Shown here one piece after another: positions 9,706 through 24,300 of a stretch of 64,000 bases of DNA. Origin of the DNA: Ornithodoros turicata. Its lineage: Eukaryota; Arthropoda; Arachnida; Ixodida; Argasidae. The stretch lies in assembly GCF_037126465.1 (NCBI RefSeq), contig NW_026999297.1, positions 124,001 to 188,000 of the forward strand, read 5' to 3'. The position numbers and the translations under genes were made by a program. The first letter of the stretch is position 1. Each line of letters opens with the position of its first letter. The notes under the pieces were generated by a model. The model made no database searches, was not told the DNA's origin, and was given only the letters and a program-made list of their open reading frames with translations.

Positions 9706-12130
9706 TTAAAGAAATACGATAGTGCAACCATATTCAACGTGCATTCTGCATCCCGGCAACATCTTCAAGTGCGGAGTTTGCTAGTGCAGCGGGAACTTCT
9801 AAATATAACTCAGGATGAAAGAAATGCAAAAAATGATGGGCGCTTAGCCATTAATTCAAGTTTGTCGGCTCAAGTCACACTTTTTTTTTCGCGGTCACCT
9901 TGATCGGCAAGATCAGGTCAAGGTCAACAGCATCAAGTGTTATATTGATGCCAGCAATTTATCCGACAACTTTATTACGAGATGGTGACTGGGGAGCAGA
10001 GTTGTGCCTAACTCGTTACTTGGTAACGGTTACTTTTTTTGGTAACGAAGTAACGATTCAGTTACTTTTTCAAAAATGGTAATAGTAACGGAATCAGTTA
10101 CAAAAATTGGTAACTCGTTACTGACGTTACTCGTTCCTTTTCTTCAGCGCGGGAAACACATTTCGGCACTCCGACTGGCGCAATGCGTGCAGATTTGACC
10201 TGTGTGACCCACGACCACGTGTGACTCAAAGTATTATTGCAGTACCTCGCTGGATGTGTTGTTGACGTGCTGAATCGTCTTAAACGAAGGCCCTTGTCTG
10301 TTCTGTTATTTCCGTAATCTCCGACCACCAGAATGGGCACCAATTGTGCTATGGCTACAAAACACGCGTTTCGACTTCTCGCATTTTCTTGTCTTTGCTA
10401 AGCTTCTGAGCGCCCTAAATTATGACGCAGCCCGTCGTCTGTTTTTGGGCACCGTTGGTGATCGGTGGCACGAAAACCGGTGTCCTTTCGTGTGTTTTCA
10501 TAATCTTCGATCACCCCCACTTCGGAAATGTAAATTTCGAGTATCAGCTTCTTCTGAAGTGCAATTCCTACTTACTACAAAACTAACACACTTAATTCGG
10601 ATTCGGATTAAGTCACGGATTTGCGGCTGTCAAATTTTTGTAGAAATATTGCGAAAAAAAAACTGCGATTTTGAATGGAATAGTGTGCTATGGCGATAGG
10701 CTTCCGAATTCATGTAGAAAAATGCTCCCTTTGCTCGGCTAATTTGCGGGTTCAATTGTTTAACAAATTTAGCTAAGTAGTGCGTGACTAGAATGTAGAC
10801 GGCATCAATGTGCGGCAAAAGTTATTTTAGAAATACACTGGCCGCCCGTTGGAGGGCCAAGTAGCAGTGTAAAAACACCGGTATTACACAAAATACATTT
10901 TGAATATGCATCTCGTGCGTAGATATTTGGATACATCTTGAAATACAAATACAGCACACCTTTATATTTCCACGTAAGAGCATTTTAGTGACGTTGTTAA
11001 CGAAACAATTGCAGGCAGGAGATTGCACAACTTCTTCTGGTAGGCTATTCGACTCTTGGACAGTGCGAAAGAATATTTGTAACCATCATTTTTGGGTGGA
11101 ACACACCTAAACTGGCCATTATGCGTAAATCGGATACATCTCACAGTAATTGCTGCGACATAGTCTTCAGGCATTATCTTCCATTGACCAGAAGATGGAA
11201 ACATTTTAATGTATTTATGTTACGAATTGTTTTCAATGTACTTAGCCCCGATGCAGTGCATCTAGGGGATCATCCCTTCTGTATGAGTGTATTCAAAGTA
11301 GTTTCATAATGTTCACAAGTTGTCGCTGAGTTTTGAAGTTTTCGACAAACAGTTGTCCTTACTGCGGCCATGTCCAGACGAACAATTATGCGCTTTACGA
11401 GTGTCTTTTGTGGTCTTGTTTGCCGTCGCACAGACGTCGTTTGCCCTGTGTCATTCGACAGCATAACCTATTTTTGGGAGTTTAATGATATCCTCTCGTG
11501 GAATTGCACCTTGTATGTTCGCTCAAAGTGGGCTTCCATGCTCCTTGAAAACACGGCCACGGATGACGCTAGAACACGGGGCTCTGCTATGCACATTATA
11601 TGACAGATTCTGTGAACACTATGGAGTTTGGCATAATGCTGGATCATTTTCATTGGAAGTTCAATTGCGGTGAACAAAGTGGTTTTGTGGATCAATTGCA
11701 TTCCAAGCTTTTCAGCAAAGGCGCAAGGCTAGCATGAATGCAGCCTACGACGCACACGGATCAGGTGCCGACGCAAAGTAAATATTTTGCTCAATCATCT
11801 AATCAACTCTTCGCCAAAGGAATCATGTGTTATAACGAGAATAGTGCGATACACCATCTATCGCTTCCACCGCCGTGTGGCTTAAGTTTATTCTCTGTTC
11901 TGTCGTTTGTGTATTCAATCATTAACCTGTTGGTAGTTGCTGCGCCAGTCCTCTGTTCCCGTGTTTCATCTCGCGCAAGTTATCTGTAATCAACCATCAA
12001 AAAAACTATCACGAAGTGCCAATCCCAATATCAAGCGTTCGAAGATCGTACGTGCCGAGATGATTCTGTAATTAATTGCGTACTGCTATTAATTGCTATG
12101 CACTGGAACAACAAGACCCCTCTGTTGCAG
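9706..12130. other. No gene; GTAACG repeat at 10015-10140
   Basis: No exon could be supported. 10015-10140 is a dense cluster of ggtaacg/gttactt motifs in both orientations, a degenerate palindromic repeat of a kind seen again, in altered form, near 17160-17230 and 24890-25005. Upstream exons of the coiled-coil gene must lie here or outside the window, but I could not place them. Confidence 0.4.
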
Positions 12131-12378
12131 GTACTGGCTTCCATAGAGGACCGTCTTCGAGGACTGGACGCCTTTGGAGCAGCCCTGCGGTTAACCCGTG
12201 TTGACCTTTCACTAGAGCAATTACTCAGAAAGGTGGACTCCCTAGAGAGCCGGATGGGACGTTTAGAAGCCAAGCTTGATATCAGGCTCGATAAGATGGA
12301 AGCCCGAAAGGAGGAGAGCACCAACGATGAAGAACTAGGACGACGCATCGATACCCTCGCGGACAAGGTGACTACCAA
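12131..12378 (+). CDS. Coiled-coil gene, exon A
   Basis: The acceptor is ctctgttgcag at 12130 and the donor is CAA|GTACGT. The exon is 248 nt, enters at phase 0 and leaves 2 nt of a split Lys codon. An alternative donor AAG|GTGACT at 12367 would end in phase 0 and would not fit the next exon. The peptide begins VLASIEDRLRGLDAF and is strongly heptad-like. Confidence 0.78.
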
Positions 12379-15300
12379 GTACGTCCAATCAAGGTTCCTA
12401 GGCTATCTAGAGCAGCTGCATCTGTCACTATCACTGAAATGAGTTAGCTACAACCATTGATATAATAAAGGAAACCCTTACTAACACCCAAAGCGGATAC
12501 CAACGAGTGTCATAGCGTTCGTTTCCAGAGTGAACAAGTGGCTATATCCAGGGACTTCGTCCCTATGCTGCATACGGCCACGACGTTCATAGTATTATGG
12601 CAGGATTAACCTGGACGTCAACTTGGTTGATGCGCGCAATTGTGACAGCGTGATATGGCGCGACTTTTGCTGGTTTTCTCATTCTGATAATCGCATTCCT
12701 CTCTGCAAACAAACAAACAAAAAAGTACTTTTCGTTCAGACTGGACTTTCTGGAAACGAAACTTGACATGCGGTCCGACCGTCTCACCAACAAACTGGAA
12801 CTCCTCGATCGGGACCTTCAGGATTCTTTGGAAGACGTCCTGGAGAAAGTGACTAAAAGCGAGGAACAACGAGTCCGAATGCACAGTGACATTTCCCGGG
12901 CTCTCGAGGTCATCGATCGAACAGAAGTGACGCAGCGTCAACTGGAAGCAACCCTACGCTTCGACGTGCGGGACACACTCAAGTGGGCGGACGCAAAGCT
13001 GGATCTTTTCAACCACCAGCTACTGACGCAGAGAGACATCTTGAAGGAAGTTCAAGAGAAGATGGGAGTGAACGGCACTGTTACATCGGGTGCCTGTTCA
13101 CGAGAGGATGTTCCAACAGCAGAACAGGTAAGAGGCTGGTCATCATTGGAGCCTTTACGGCAACTACGGTGCGCCAATTCATGATTAAAAGCCAAAGAAC
13201 CGTATGGAAGAACAAAAAATATGTCAGGAGTAGCATTATAAGGCCGGCATATACGTTGTAAGATGTAAGTCACTGAAAAGGTTAGCCAGCTGTAGGACTC
13301 GAACCCACATCTTCTGGATTACCGGTCCAGGGCTCTACCAATTGAGCTAAGCTAACACGCCTTCTCAGCGACTTTCATCTTGACTTTCATCTTTCATCGT
13401 TAATTTCTTAGGCAACTTGAGGCCTTGTATGTGATTGTCCCTTCTTTGTTGTTCCAGCCTCAGAACATCAGTTCTCTCATGTTCAACATTTGCCGCTTGC
13501 GTCGATCCCTGTCGTATGAATGTGCGTATGAGTGTGCAACAATGTAAGAGTGAAAGGAGGATGAGTGAGAGAGAGTGACTGGTTTGTCCCTTCAGATGAC
13601 GCACCCTGGAAGTCGCTGCGAAGGCGTGTTAGCTTAGCTCAATCGGTAGAGCCCTGGACCGGTAATCCAGAAGATGTGGGTTCGAGTCCTACAAGTGGCT
13701 AACCTTTTCAGTGACTTTCAACCTTCATCGTTAATTTCTTAGGCAACTTGAGGCCTTGTATGTGATTGTCCCTTCTTTGTTGTTCCAGCCTCAGAACATC
13801 AGTTCTCTCGTGATATACGTTGTGTTTCACCTAACGCGGTGGTTCCCAAACATGTTTCGAGGCGTTGCGACTCGACCCACAAATTAAAAAAAAAGCCACA
13901 GTTGTGCCCGCTATTCTGCGTTACCAGGAAACCCGTGGCAGCAGACTCGGAGATTTATCATAAGTGCGCCTTAAAGGTACTGTAAAGCAGCACCGATCAA
14001 ATGTCATTTAGTGTGGCTATTCGATAGTCCAAGTCACCAGGACAAAAACTGCGCAAGTTTCATTCCAATCGACGGTGCAATTAATTAGAAAATTACAATT
14101 AAAGATTACGGGCAACACTGTACTAGGTATTCGATATGAATCCGTACTCCTGACACATACAGCGGCAACCGCATTGCATGCGTATAACACTGGGCCCGAC
14201 ATAAGAATCCACCATAAAATCCGCCCCTGCAGTCCACACAACGATCCACGTCTGAGGATAACGGATAAACGGATAAGCGAACTGAAATAAAATGCTGAGC
14301 CGTTGAAAAAAAAAAAAGTGTCAGACGTTCAAGAAGCCAGACAGCGTCGGGACGTGTTTGTTCACTGTGTGTTTCATGCTCACAACCATTATTTTGCGTC
14401 ATGTCATTCACTAGGATTTCCCGCAACTCGCAACACTGGAATGCTTGTTGTTATGGGCTACGCGGTGGATGTATTCTGACGGAGTTTATTTTTGGGAAAC
14501 TAGGTCCACTCTGCAACAGGATATGACTTGGGCGCGGCTGCAGTAAATACAAAAAAATAGAAACAGATTCCAAGTGTCCGTGCTGGTGAGCGTTTCCAGA
14601 AATCATCGTGAAGCAGCCGTAAGATTCCATCGTGAAGTGTTTTGAATACACACGATGGCCCAACTGCAAGTCCACGCCTAGCAACCGAGACCATTCTAGT
14701 CTCAGCTTTTTACACTTCGATACGTTGTAGTACGAGACGACGTTGCTTTCCTCGCGCGTCCTCATGTAGTTGCTTGAGCAGTGCCAAACACAACATTGCG
14801 TACCAGGCATCTTGGTGCAACGAGTGCCTTTTACCGAACAGGCAAAAGAACCGAAGGCGAGTAGTTCGTAGTACCAAAAGAACGATAGCGAGGCAGCGCC
14901 AGCGCGTTCGAAAGAGGCCGCGAACCCCGCGAACAGGAGGAGCGCGCAGGCGCAGTAGAGAAGTAGGGAGAGCCTCCATCGAACAGCGGCCAGCGCTGGG
15001 TTACTTCACAAAAAACACTGTTAACAGGGGCTTCAGAATGCATAGGTAAACAGGAAAACTAATAATATGGTTATTAAAATAGCGAAGTTCCGATGCAATA
15101 GTGTGTAATACAAATTTTCAGTGTTGCCCGCTGTACAGGGGGTTGTTTGACACTAGGCGTCGCACCGCTCCACTACGCCGCATTTTCGTGGCAAATTAAA
15201 AATATTTATAGCGCGTTGTCGGTCGTATGGTTCCACACATGGTATTTAGAAGCAACAAAGTCTCTAGTCACACCACCGGCATATCATGATTCAATGCACA

Positions 15301-18300
15301 ACACAGCCTCGCTTTCACGTCTACTTTCACTTGTGCACGAGGGCCAAAATTTATGACGTGAGGTCCACTCACTCCTGCGTCTGCGTCAATCGCGGCATAC
15401 ACAGACGCCCCACCTTTAGGCCGCGTAAGTGCGGGGAATCTGCAAGGAAACGCGAACGCGGCGCGGTAAACTCTTGTCGCTGGGCGGGAAAAGTTACAAA
15501 AAAATATTGTCGAGGGTCGTGCTCGTGAATGGCCTCTCTTGCCGTTCCTCATCTTCCAACCAAGCTTTTATTTATTTGTTTTATTTATTTGTAATACTTC
15601 TGGCATGAATGCCATAGAAGGAGGGACAGTACAAACGCGGATACAGAAGACATGCAATGAACAGATAATCACACAAATTAAAAAGGACACTAACAATAAG
15701 AGAAAACCTATAACGCTCTGTAATATTGTGAGATGCCGTTCTCAAATAAAGACAGTGTGTCACAGTCAACCACCGCCTGGCGAAGGCTGTTCCAGTCCCT
15801 GATGGCCGCCGGGAAAAAGGAGTCCCGTAGACAATTAGTTCGAAATTTGTAGCTTTGATTCTCTTGAAGCGCGAGCGCCAGTCGAAACACCTTGAAACAC
15901 ATGATGTATTTGTTGCAGATTTGCGGCGTGTGACGCAGTATTTGATGTTTCCTGTCTACTCCTGTTTGCAGTTGACTTGCACTGAAATCTCAACGGCTCA
16001 TATGTCAGGGCCTGCGATAGAGTAAGGCGAGTAAGGCGACCGCCTTAGGCCCCGCGCTTGCATAGGCCCCGCGCACGAAGCCATCAACCAGTGATTACTT
16101 TTTTTCTTTTATAAAGTATGCACTTAATCGCACGCAGGATACTCGACTAAAACAGAAATGAGAGAAGAATGTGTTATGTGCCATTCCGTCATGTGATGAG
16201 AAAATGACCCACTTTTAAGAAAAATCCACCAATACTGCAAGCTATACCGAGGATTTCGCAGCCTTCTCTCCATTTCCCGTACTGCTATCTCCCACTGCGA
16301 AAATCTTATCATTACTTATCTCTTCATTACTGCTGGTGTGAAACAGGCCCCGTGCACCCCTAGCACCGGCCCTGGCTCATGTACACGTGATCACGAAAAC
16401 GTGTGTAGCACAGCAACCAATATTCAAAGATGGATACCACTTGGCACGAGAACAAACGAAGGTCATCGGCGTCCCCGTGGTGTCATCTCCCATCGTGCTA
16501 CACAACCGGTCTTTTGATCACACCTCGTATGATGTTCATGGGCGGGGCAGTAGTATACAGGAGGCATCACTACCAAGCTACGTACTTCCCCACTCCTTCT
16601 TCCTGTCCTCTCTCCATCTGTCTACGTCTGTACGTCGCTCATAGCCACAGTTGCTTCGCGGTGCTAACACGGAAGTCCGGTAACTTTTCTCGGATAGCAT
16701 CTACACAACCTTCGGCAGGCATAACGCCATTTAAGCGTACTATCCCCCGGAACGCTACTCCACTAGCGAATTTTGCGGAGGAGCGTGGCCATTGACAATA
16801 AGGTGTCTGCGATTGTTGGTCGATGTCCATTGGTCTACTTCTTTGTTGAGGTCCTATTTATAGATGCTCTTTATCCGCATATAATACTACATCGTATACT
16901 CCCGTATAGTTTTTTCATCATTCGGTAGTTTAAGGTCAAGAACTTTAATACTCCAATGAACATCCTCTGACGTTGCGATCACCCTGAACGACAATCATAT
17001 TTCGCAGTCATATGATTCTTACGAATCAACGTAAAAGGAGGCAAGAGATGATGCGCCGGGCACTACTCTATTAGAAGACGATGAAACGCTGCGAGGTTAA
17101 CGTTCAGTTGGGGAGTATTGTACTACATCTTCGTAATGAGCAAGGCAAGTACATAACGTTTCGTGGACAAGTAATGTAATGCCATTACTTTGTGGCCGGG
17201 CAATGCGTAATGGCATTACTCATTACTTGGGTTGAATGTTCATGCATTGTCTAAAGCCAGGAGTTAAGAATTGTGTCAGATGATTTTTCTCAGTCACACA
17301 TCTCACCAACCAGCTAGGTCACTAAGGAGGGGGATACAAGTCGAGTCTTGGAACACCAACTACTTCTAACACTGCTATTAACATCGCAAATAGTCGCTCA
17401 TCCAGATTGTATTACATACTGATTTTGTCTATCGAGGAAATCATTCACAAGTAGCAGAAATTATGATTACTATCACCGGTAATGTGTAACAAAGTCAAAT
17501 AAAAAAAAACGAGTCACATCTGTTTACAGTGCAGGCTTCAAACACCACCTAGGACTGTATTAGATTTCTGGGAAAATGTAATAGTAATGCCTTTCAAAAT
17601 CAAAGTAATTGCCCCGACTTTGGTTGACAAACTATCTGTTCCATACATGCTCGAGAAGAATCGATGTAGACAGGTTACGAACTATATACCAGTGGACACG
17701 CTTAGGATGTCTTTTTCTAACCTGCAGGTAACCAACCTGACGGAGCTGGTAGAGAAGGTTCTCCGCGTAGGCGCAGAGCAGTTTCGAGAGATTGACTCCG
17801 ACGTGGAGAGCTACACACGGAAGGTCATCAACGGAATGTACGAACTGCGCAGAACCACAGACGAGTTGGTACGCACGGCTTTCCAGGTACGCAGGCTATC
17901 TCGCCTGCCCTTGTTACACGAGTTGTAATTTCAGGGGATGACACGCAGGACAGTGTGGCACAAGGCAACCGCACACGTCTCCTCGTACGGGACGAGTTCA
18001 AGAAGTTGCATGCACAGATCGAACCGCTGCCCCTCCTGGAGCCTCGACTGACTTTATTGAGTGAGGGACTCGAGAAACGCATCGTTCATCTGGGCGCAAC
18101 CGTCGACCAGAGCTTCGCTACTCTGCTTGTAGCCCAGAACTCCTTCATTTCGTCCTGCCACAGAATACAAGTAAGCAGTATTCACCTCCGAGAATTTACA
18201 CCGCGTAGCACCAAGTATCCAAGAAAACAAGCCTGAACGCCGTTCAATTAGTAATTAAAAAAGCACCGATAATCAGAACCGCGTGACAAGTATGATTACG

Positions 18301-21300
18301 AGCGATACTTTTCGAGCCTGTGGATAAATTTTGCGAGTGTTTCACGCTGCTTTGAAACGCACCAGTACTCCGCAGACCGTGGAGTGATAAGATGTACTGT
18401 AAATCGCCTGTCAGTACTTGGCCGTCCCATATTACCTCCGTTCCGCTTGAAAGTGTTGAGGCAGTATTGTATTTGAAGGCGGACCATGTGCAGCACGTGT
18501 TTATTACTTGAAAAAAAAAAAAGCTTTGCAACACCTGCGATAAACCACGAAGTGCTGATTTTAGATGTCCCCTACAGTACATTACAGGTAAGACGGGCCG
18601 GCCTGGTACATACCTACAGGGTCGGCCATAGAGTATGACGGGAGCGCATGACCTGCAAGTACGTCAGCGCCGCGTAGCGGATGCCCCTGGGTTTGAGACC
18701 TCGCGCCTAGCGAACGTCTGCCACCTCTCGGTTGGGTTCGTCATTGCTCTCGTGGCGCCGGCGGGCGGGGAGACCCACCTGCTGTTGCTATTCAATATAT
18801 CTGCTGGCGATACTTTGATCAGTGTGTGGCGCTGCGTAATCTTTTACTTTTCTTCTCGATTCCGATAAGACAAAGATTACGTCGCGCCACGCACTGATCA
18901 AAACATACAACCGTACTGCCCTGGCTCCTCTCTCCTCTTTACTTTCATGGACCGCTGACTTAGGGCATGGCTTTGGAGACCAGAACAAAAGCTTACTTAG
19001 CTGCTCGTAAAGGGATTATCGTCTGAGCCAGCATTGTCGCGGCCCGTGTAATGTAAAGAAAAAGCACACTGAGACCGACAACCCTCTTCTTTTTTCGGTG
19101 CGCGTAGAGAGAAGTGAGATGAGTTTATTAACTTCACATGAAACGTGAGTTTGTCCGATTTTGCCGTTTCGGGTTTGTGCTTAGTCAGTCAACTGTCTCA
19201 TAAAGCTAATGAGAATCTCTCGTATTTACAGTTAGTGGAAGGCCGACTTTACAAACATTCCAGTATCGTTTAACAGGACTGCCTTGTAATGTTCGTAATG
19301 TTGAAACAGCGAGCAAGGGGATTACACACAGATAAATGTTCATTACGATAACGGCATTTAGAACTGCAGCTTTCTTTGTTCTTATCTTTCTTTCTTTTAT
19401 TGATCGATTCCTTTTTATTTTTTTCTTTATTAATTTCTTTTTCTTTTCTTTTTTTCATCAACGTTCCACGTGAACCAATAGAAAAATCGATCAAGCGACC
19501 GCTGCACAATTATTTCCGCCCACGCAATGAGCAACCGTCTTTTCTGAAACCCAAATTCACGTTCGCGAAACAAGGAAAAACAACGACAATGCTCGGTTGA
19601 TTCGTACGATAATATGTAGTGGTTAAAAGTCCGACATAACTATTTCACTATCACCGTGCACAATGGGTATTATTTCGTAGTCGGAGGCGAACGGCGTGAT
19701 AAGGTACGGCGAGCGTGGCGCCATCTAGAATCGGGAAAATCGTGAATCAGAGTTGCTCCCCGACTGGTATGGCTTCTTAAACCGGACGCCAAGTATAGAT
19801 CGGAAAAGGCGGTTTATACTACCGCTACATCGTCAGTGAATTTTTATTTATAACAACACATCTGAGAAGCTGCGAAAGAAATCTGAGTAGTCCCATGGAA
19901 CTACTCACCGGAAAAGAACATTCCCTGAGCAACCTTCACTGAAACGAAAATTTCATAACAAGGAACGTATGAGAACGCTTCGTTCGGAAGCACCCTCGAA
20001 CGCGGTAAACTCCGTCCGAGATAAGTATTCGACGTAATTACTGTGTCAGGATATATCCTGGCATAAGGGTGAGAACTTGACCAGTCTTAATTCAAAAACC
20101 ATGGAATATATAACAAAAACTGTGCAACCCATCCAGGCTGCTCAAAAGTCATCGTACGAGAAGGAGGCTGATGTCACGTGTCAGTTGTCAAATAAAGTTT
20201 TGACGGCAAGAGGCTCTTTGCAAAGATGGAGTTACATGACAAATGAAGAAAGAAAGAGGGATTGAACGATTGAGAGGGGAGTGAAAATAGGGTAAGAGTG
20301 TTACTACATAGGAAGCTACTCCTCCGCTAGTCCTTTTTTTCTCAGAGCGTGCGGATCGAACTGCAAACATCCCAATTTTAAAGGTAATCCACTCATCCAG
20401 GTAATCATTTCAATCAACTCAGTTATTCCGTTCATCGTGCCGATACATGCGCACAGTGTTGTTACATCCAACAAGCTATCGCAACAAGCAATATCGATGG
20501 ATGTAACTGCACGTCGGATCCTACAGGAAACTCCCTTTCATTTCCTTTTGGAAGACACGAAGGTCGAGAGAAAAAGATCTGTTTTGGCGGTATTGCCACT
20601 TGCATATGTGTGCATTTCGTCTCACATATTTCCATTCTTCGCCTTACGTTTCATGGAATGCGGGACAATGTGTGTTGACCTGAAGGGCATGGTCAATGCT
20701 CAGGGTCTGCGTTGTTTCTCATCAGCATTCAACAATTTCGGCGCCCACATGGCTTCCGCACAACCAGCTCTTGATCAATTACGAAGCGTTTTCTGCGTAT
20801 GCCGAAGGTTTGCGCAATTGGCTTAGCCTACATTTATCGATCTGCGAAAATCAAGTCACAATCAACCGGAGGTCTCCCCACGATGGACGCTGGGCATACC
20901 ACGTTTTCACGGTTCAGAATATCGTCACTTAGTGTCATAGACTTGGCTTGGGGTTTTCTTCTGCATGAAAGGGAACTTGGTGACAGCAGGAAGACATGGT
21001 TCCGTCCTAGCAAAAATGAACGCTTCGCCGAAGACATCATGTTCGCATATCTGGAACTGGGTCAAGAAGGGATCCACCTTCATAGTTCGGACTTTCATCT
21101 TCAAAACAAGCTTGAGCGTTGGTTGCTTCACCGCCTTTGGTAACTTGTATATCAGACCATGGCAACAAACACAATGCAGTTGCCAAATGCTGTACGCAAT
21201 ACTGGATAAAGGGGGAATGTGTATGGAACCGCTTGGCAGGTAACGTGGGTGCACTTACAACACACGGTTGGGCATATGCACCATTCCTGGAACTGTGCTT

Positions 21301-24300
21301 CCAGTAGCAGAGGTTTGCACTCTCACGAGGGCGGGCGGGCGAGGGCCCTCACCTCACGATATTTGAGGTGAGGTGAGATGAGGGCCAATTTTTCTGGTGA
21401 TGTTTGAGGTGAGGTGTGGAAAATCTTCAAAAAGTTTTTGAGGTGAGGTGAGGAAAATTTTCAAGAAACATTTTGAGGTGAGGTAAGGAAAATCTTTTTT
21501 TTAATTTTGAGGTGAGGTGAGGAAAATTTCACAAAAAAATTTGAGGTGAGGTGAGGTGAGGTGAGGTGAGGATAACTTTATGAACGCGCACTTTATGAAA
21601 ACTTTTTCCGCGCGTACACGGGATATCTTTCCTTCTTTTTGCAGTTTCTGTCTCTCACCTGGGCGGGGACTGTCCTCCTCTCTCGACGGTGATACGCGCA
21701 ACTTTTACGGGTATAACAATCGTTCCACGAAGCGTTTTCTGTGATTGATTAGGCCAAATCTGCCAGGAAAGAAAAACAAAACGTTAGGTTGACTAAGCAA
21801 TTTCACGAGTTCATTGGCAGTCACTCAAAGCCAACGCGACTTTAATGATGATTCTTCAATCCCTGCGAATGTCACATCGAATACACAAATAGCTTGAAAA
21901 AATTGAGGTGAGGTGAGGAAAATTTCGAAAAAAATTGAGGTGAAGTGAGGGAAAGTCCCAAAAACTGCTTTAAGGTGAGGTGAAGAAAAATTTTCAAAAA
22001 AATTTGAGGTAAGGTGAGGTGAGGACAAATTTTCAAAACTGTTTTAGGTGAGGTGAGGGGAGGCACATTGTTCTCTCAGAAAATTGAGGTGAGGGCGAGG
22101 CTCGTGAGGAGAAACGCCCACCTCTGTCCAGTAGTGACGCAAAATTATCGATAGTCGTATGAGAATCCAACTATCGTTAGCACTATCGATAGTCGAGTGT
22201 CGATAGTACTATCGATAGTTGGCTGTCGGAAGACTACCGGGGAGCGGATATGATTATGCTTCACTCCTACAAGTTTTACAATACAGCTCAAAGCAGCTTT
22301 CCCTCCGACGTTGACGTTGAGCTTCTCATGTTACCCAAACCGGAAACCGCAAAAAATGTTCCAGGAAAAACTGTCTCCTGAGCGACATTCACTTTTGGTA
22401 CGCCTGGAATTGTTGCGAAATCCCCGATTGCAATATTGCCGCTCTTCAAGTCCTCGGACTCAAAATAAATACTAAAATACCTCACCACTTATTATGTGTT
22501 TTTACTTGGAAAGCTTGGATCACTTTCACCAATGATTTCGCGTAGAGTATACACTGCAATCAACTGTCACGTTTGTTGATACAACGTGCACATTTGGCTG
22601 GGATATTCTTATTTTGTTTCTTTCTCGTTATACTACTAAGAAGTATATCCTGCGTGACGTCACACTGACTGGTGTGCAATGAGAACTCCGGGATTTTAGG
22701 CCTGATGGCACAGCTATCCATTCAGGTTTGAGGGAATAAAGAGCACGCGTGGGGTAGCGGTTAGGATGATCGCCCTTCACGCTGGGAGGTGGCGCGGGAT
22801 CGAATCCAAGTTTTCCCGCAGACTTTCCAGACGGCGCACTTCGCCCTGAAGTTGGCCCTGGACGCATACTAACCCCCTGTCACCCTCCTTCCCGCTGTCC
22901 TCTGTCCACGCCTGTACACCGCGTACAGCAACAGTTGCTTCGCGGCGCTAACACGGAAAAACAGTTTCTCTGCTAATTAGCACAAATGTAAAGTGTCACA
23001 GAAAGGCGTACGCCGCACAGTTTCAACAAAGGAGAGGAGAGAAGATGTCATTCGGAATGACTAGGAGCGTGTCAAGTTATTTTTTTAAAGTGCGTGGATC
23101 CACGTGCAGGGTGATGCGTAAAAAGGAAAATAATATGCGGGAGGGGGGAATCAACAAAATTGATAGGCAAAAATGTATGTGAATATGTGTAGCGGTGTCA
23201 CGCGTTGCATATCGGGAGCCCCATGACTGTATAGGCCGCTTCAGTGCGAGAAACAACGAAATAAATGCACCAAAACTGCCCCTGGTCACCCACAGAGGCC
23301 CCTCTACAAAGAAATGCTATGTGTGAATAGTCATTTTAAAACGGAATTGAATACGAATAAATTAAGCGACTCGTTCAATAACCGCATCGGATACATATAC
23401 AGCATATGTTGGAATATGTATGGAAGTTGTACGGTATGTGTAAGTATATAGCTGATATAGCGCTCACTCTGTTTTATGCACTCAATGTGCCGGCCATACG
23501 TGTGCAGCTTCGGGACTATTCAAATATATTCGGTTTAGAAGAAACATCAATTCGATTCGGAATTGGAACATTCAATTTCATATTTGATTCGGAAATGGAA
23601 TAGGATATACGATTACTCGTTTCGGCGTTCCAAAAGTCCAAATATTCACACCGTCCTAGTAAAAAGTCAACGTCCGAAGTCAACCAGTCCACGCGAACCA
23701 AAAGTGAATGTTCCTCACGGGACATTTTTTTCGGGAACATTTTTTTCCGGGGGCATTTCTTCCTGGACCCGCTCAAGGATCCAGGAAGAAATGCCGCAAG
23801 GTCGTTTGATGCTCTCTGAACTGGATTGATTGCGGCATTGCAGTCTCATAACTGCGATGATTATGATGAGAGTCTTCTTTCGCTGCTCGCAGTGCATCGT
23901 CCATACATTATATAATAACTTGTGTTACACGTGATTTTGTTTTCGTTGTCACTGTGCCAGCGCGAAAACGAAGACGGAAACATCAGTATTGAGAACCGAG
24001 CTATCGATTAAGAAAAAAAGAAGAAGAGTACTATCGATGGTCGATTATCAAAAACCTAGCAATAGAACTATCGATAGTTTTTCGACACTGCAGATTGTTT
24101 TGAAATACTATCGATATAATATCGATAGTGAATTTATCGATAGTTTTGCATCACTAACTTGCACATTCGAGAGTTGTGGTGCTACAAGTTTGGCGTCTTT
24201 GACTGTAGGAAGAAGAGGTGCAGCTGTATGATCTCCTGGAGCTAATCATCCACGAGATGCGAAACCGATCCCTGAGCGACACTCAAAGGCTTAGCGATCA

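Noticed and set aside
13628..13703. Functional tRNA-Thr(GGT) gene
   Set aside because: The cloverleaf is intact, but position 33 is C instead of U, and the same sequence occurs several times with a shared SINE tail. It is a SINE head.
21340..22115. Interstitial telomere repeat
   Set aside because: The unit is TGAGG with spacers, not the arthropod TTAGG telomere unit.
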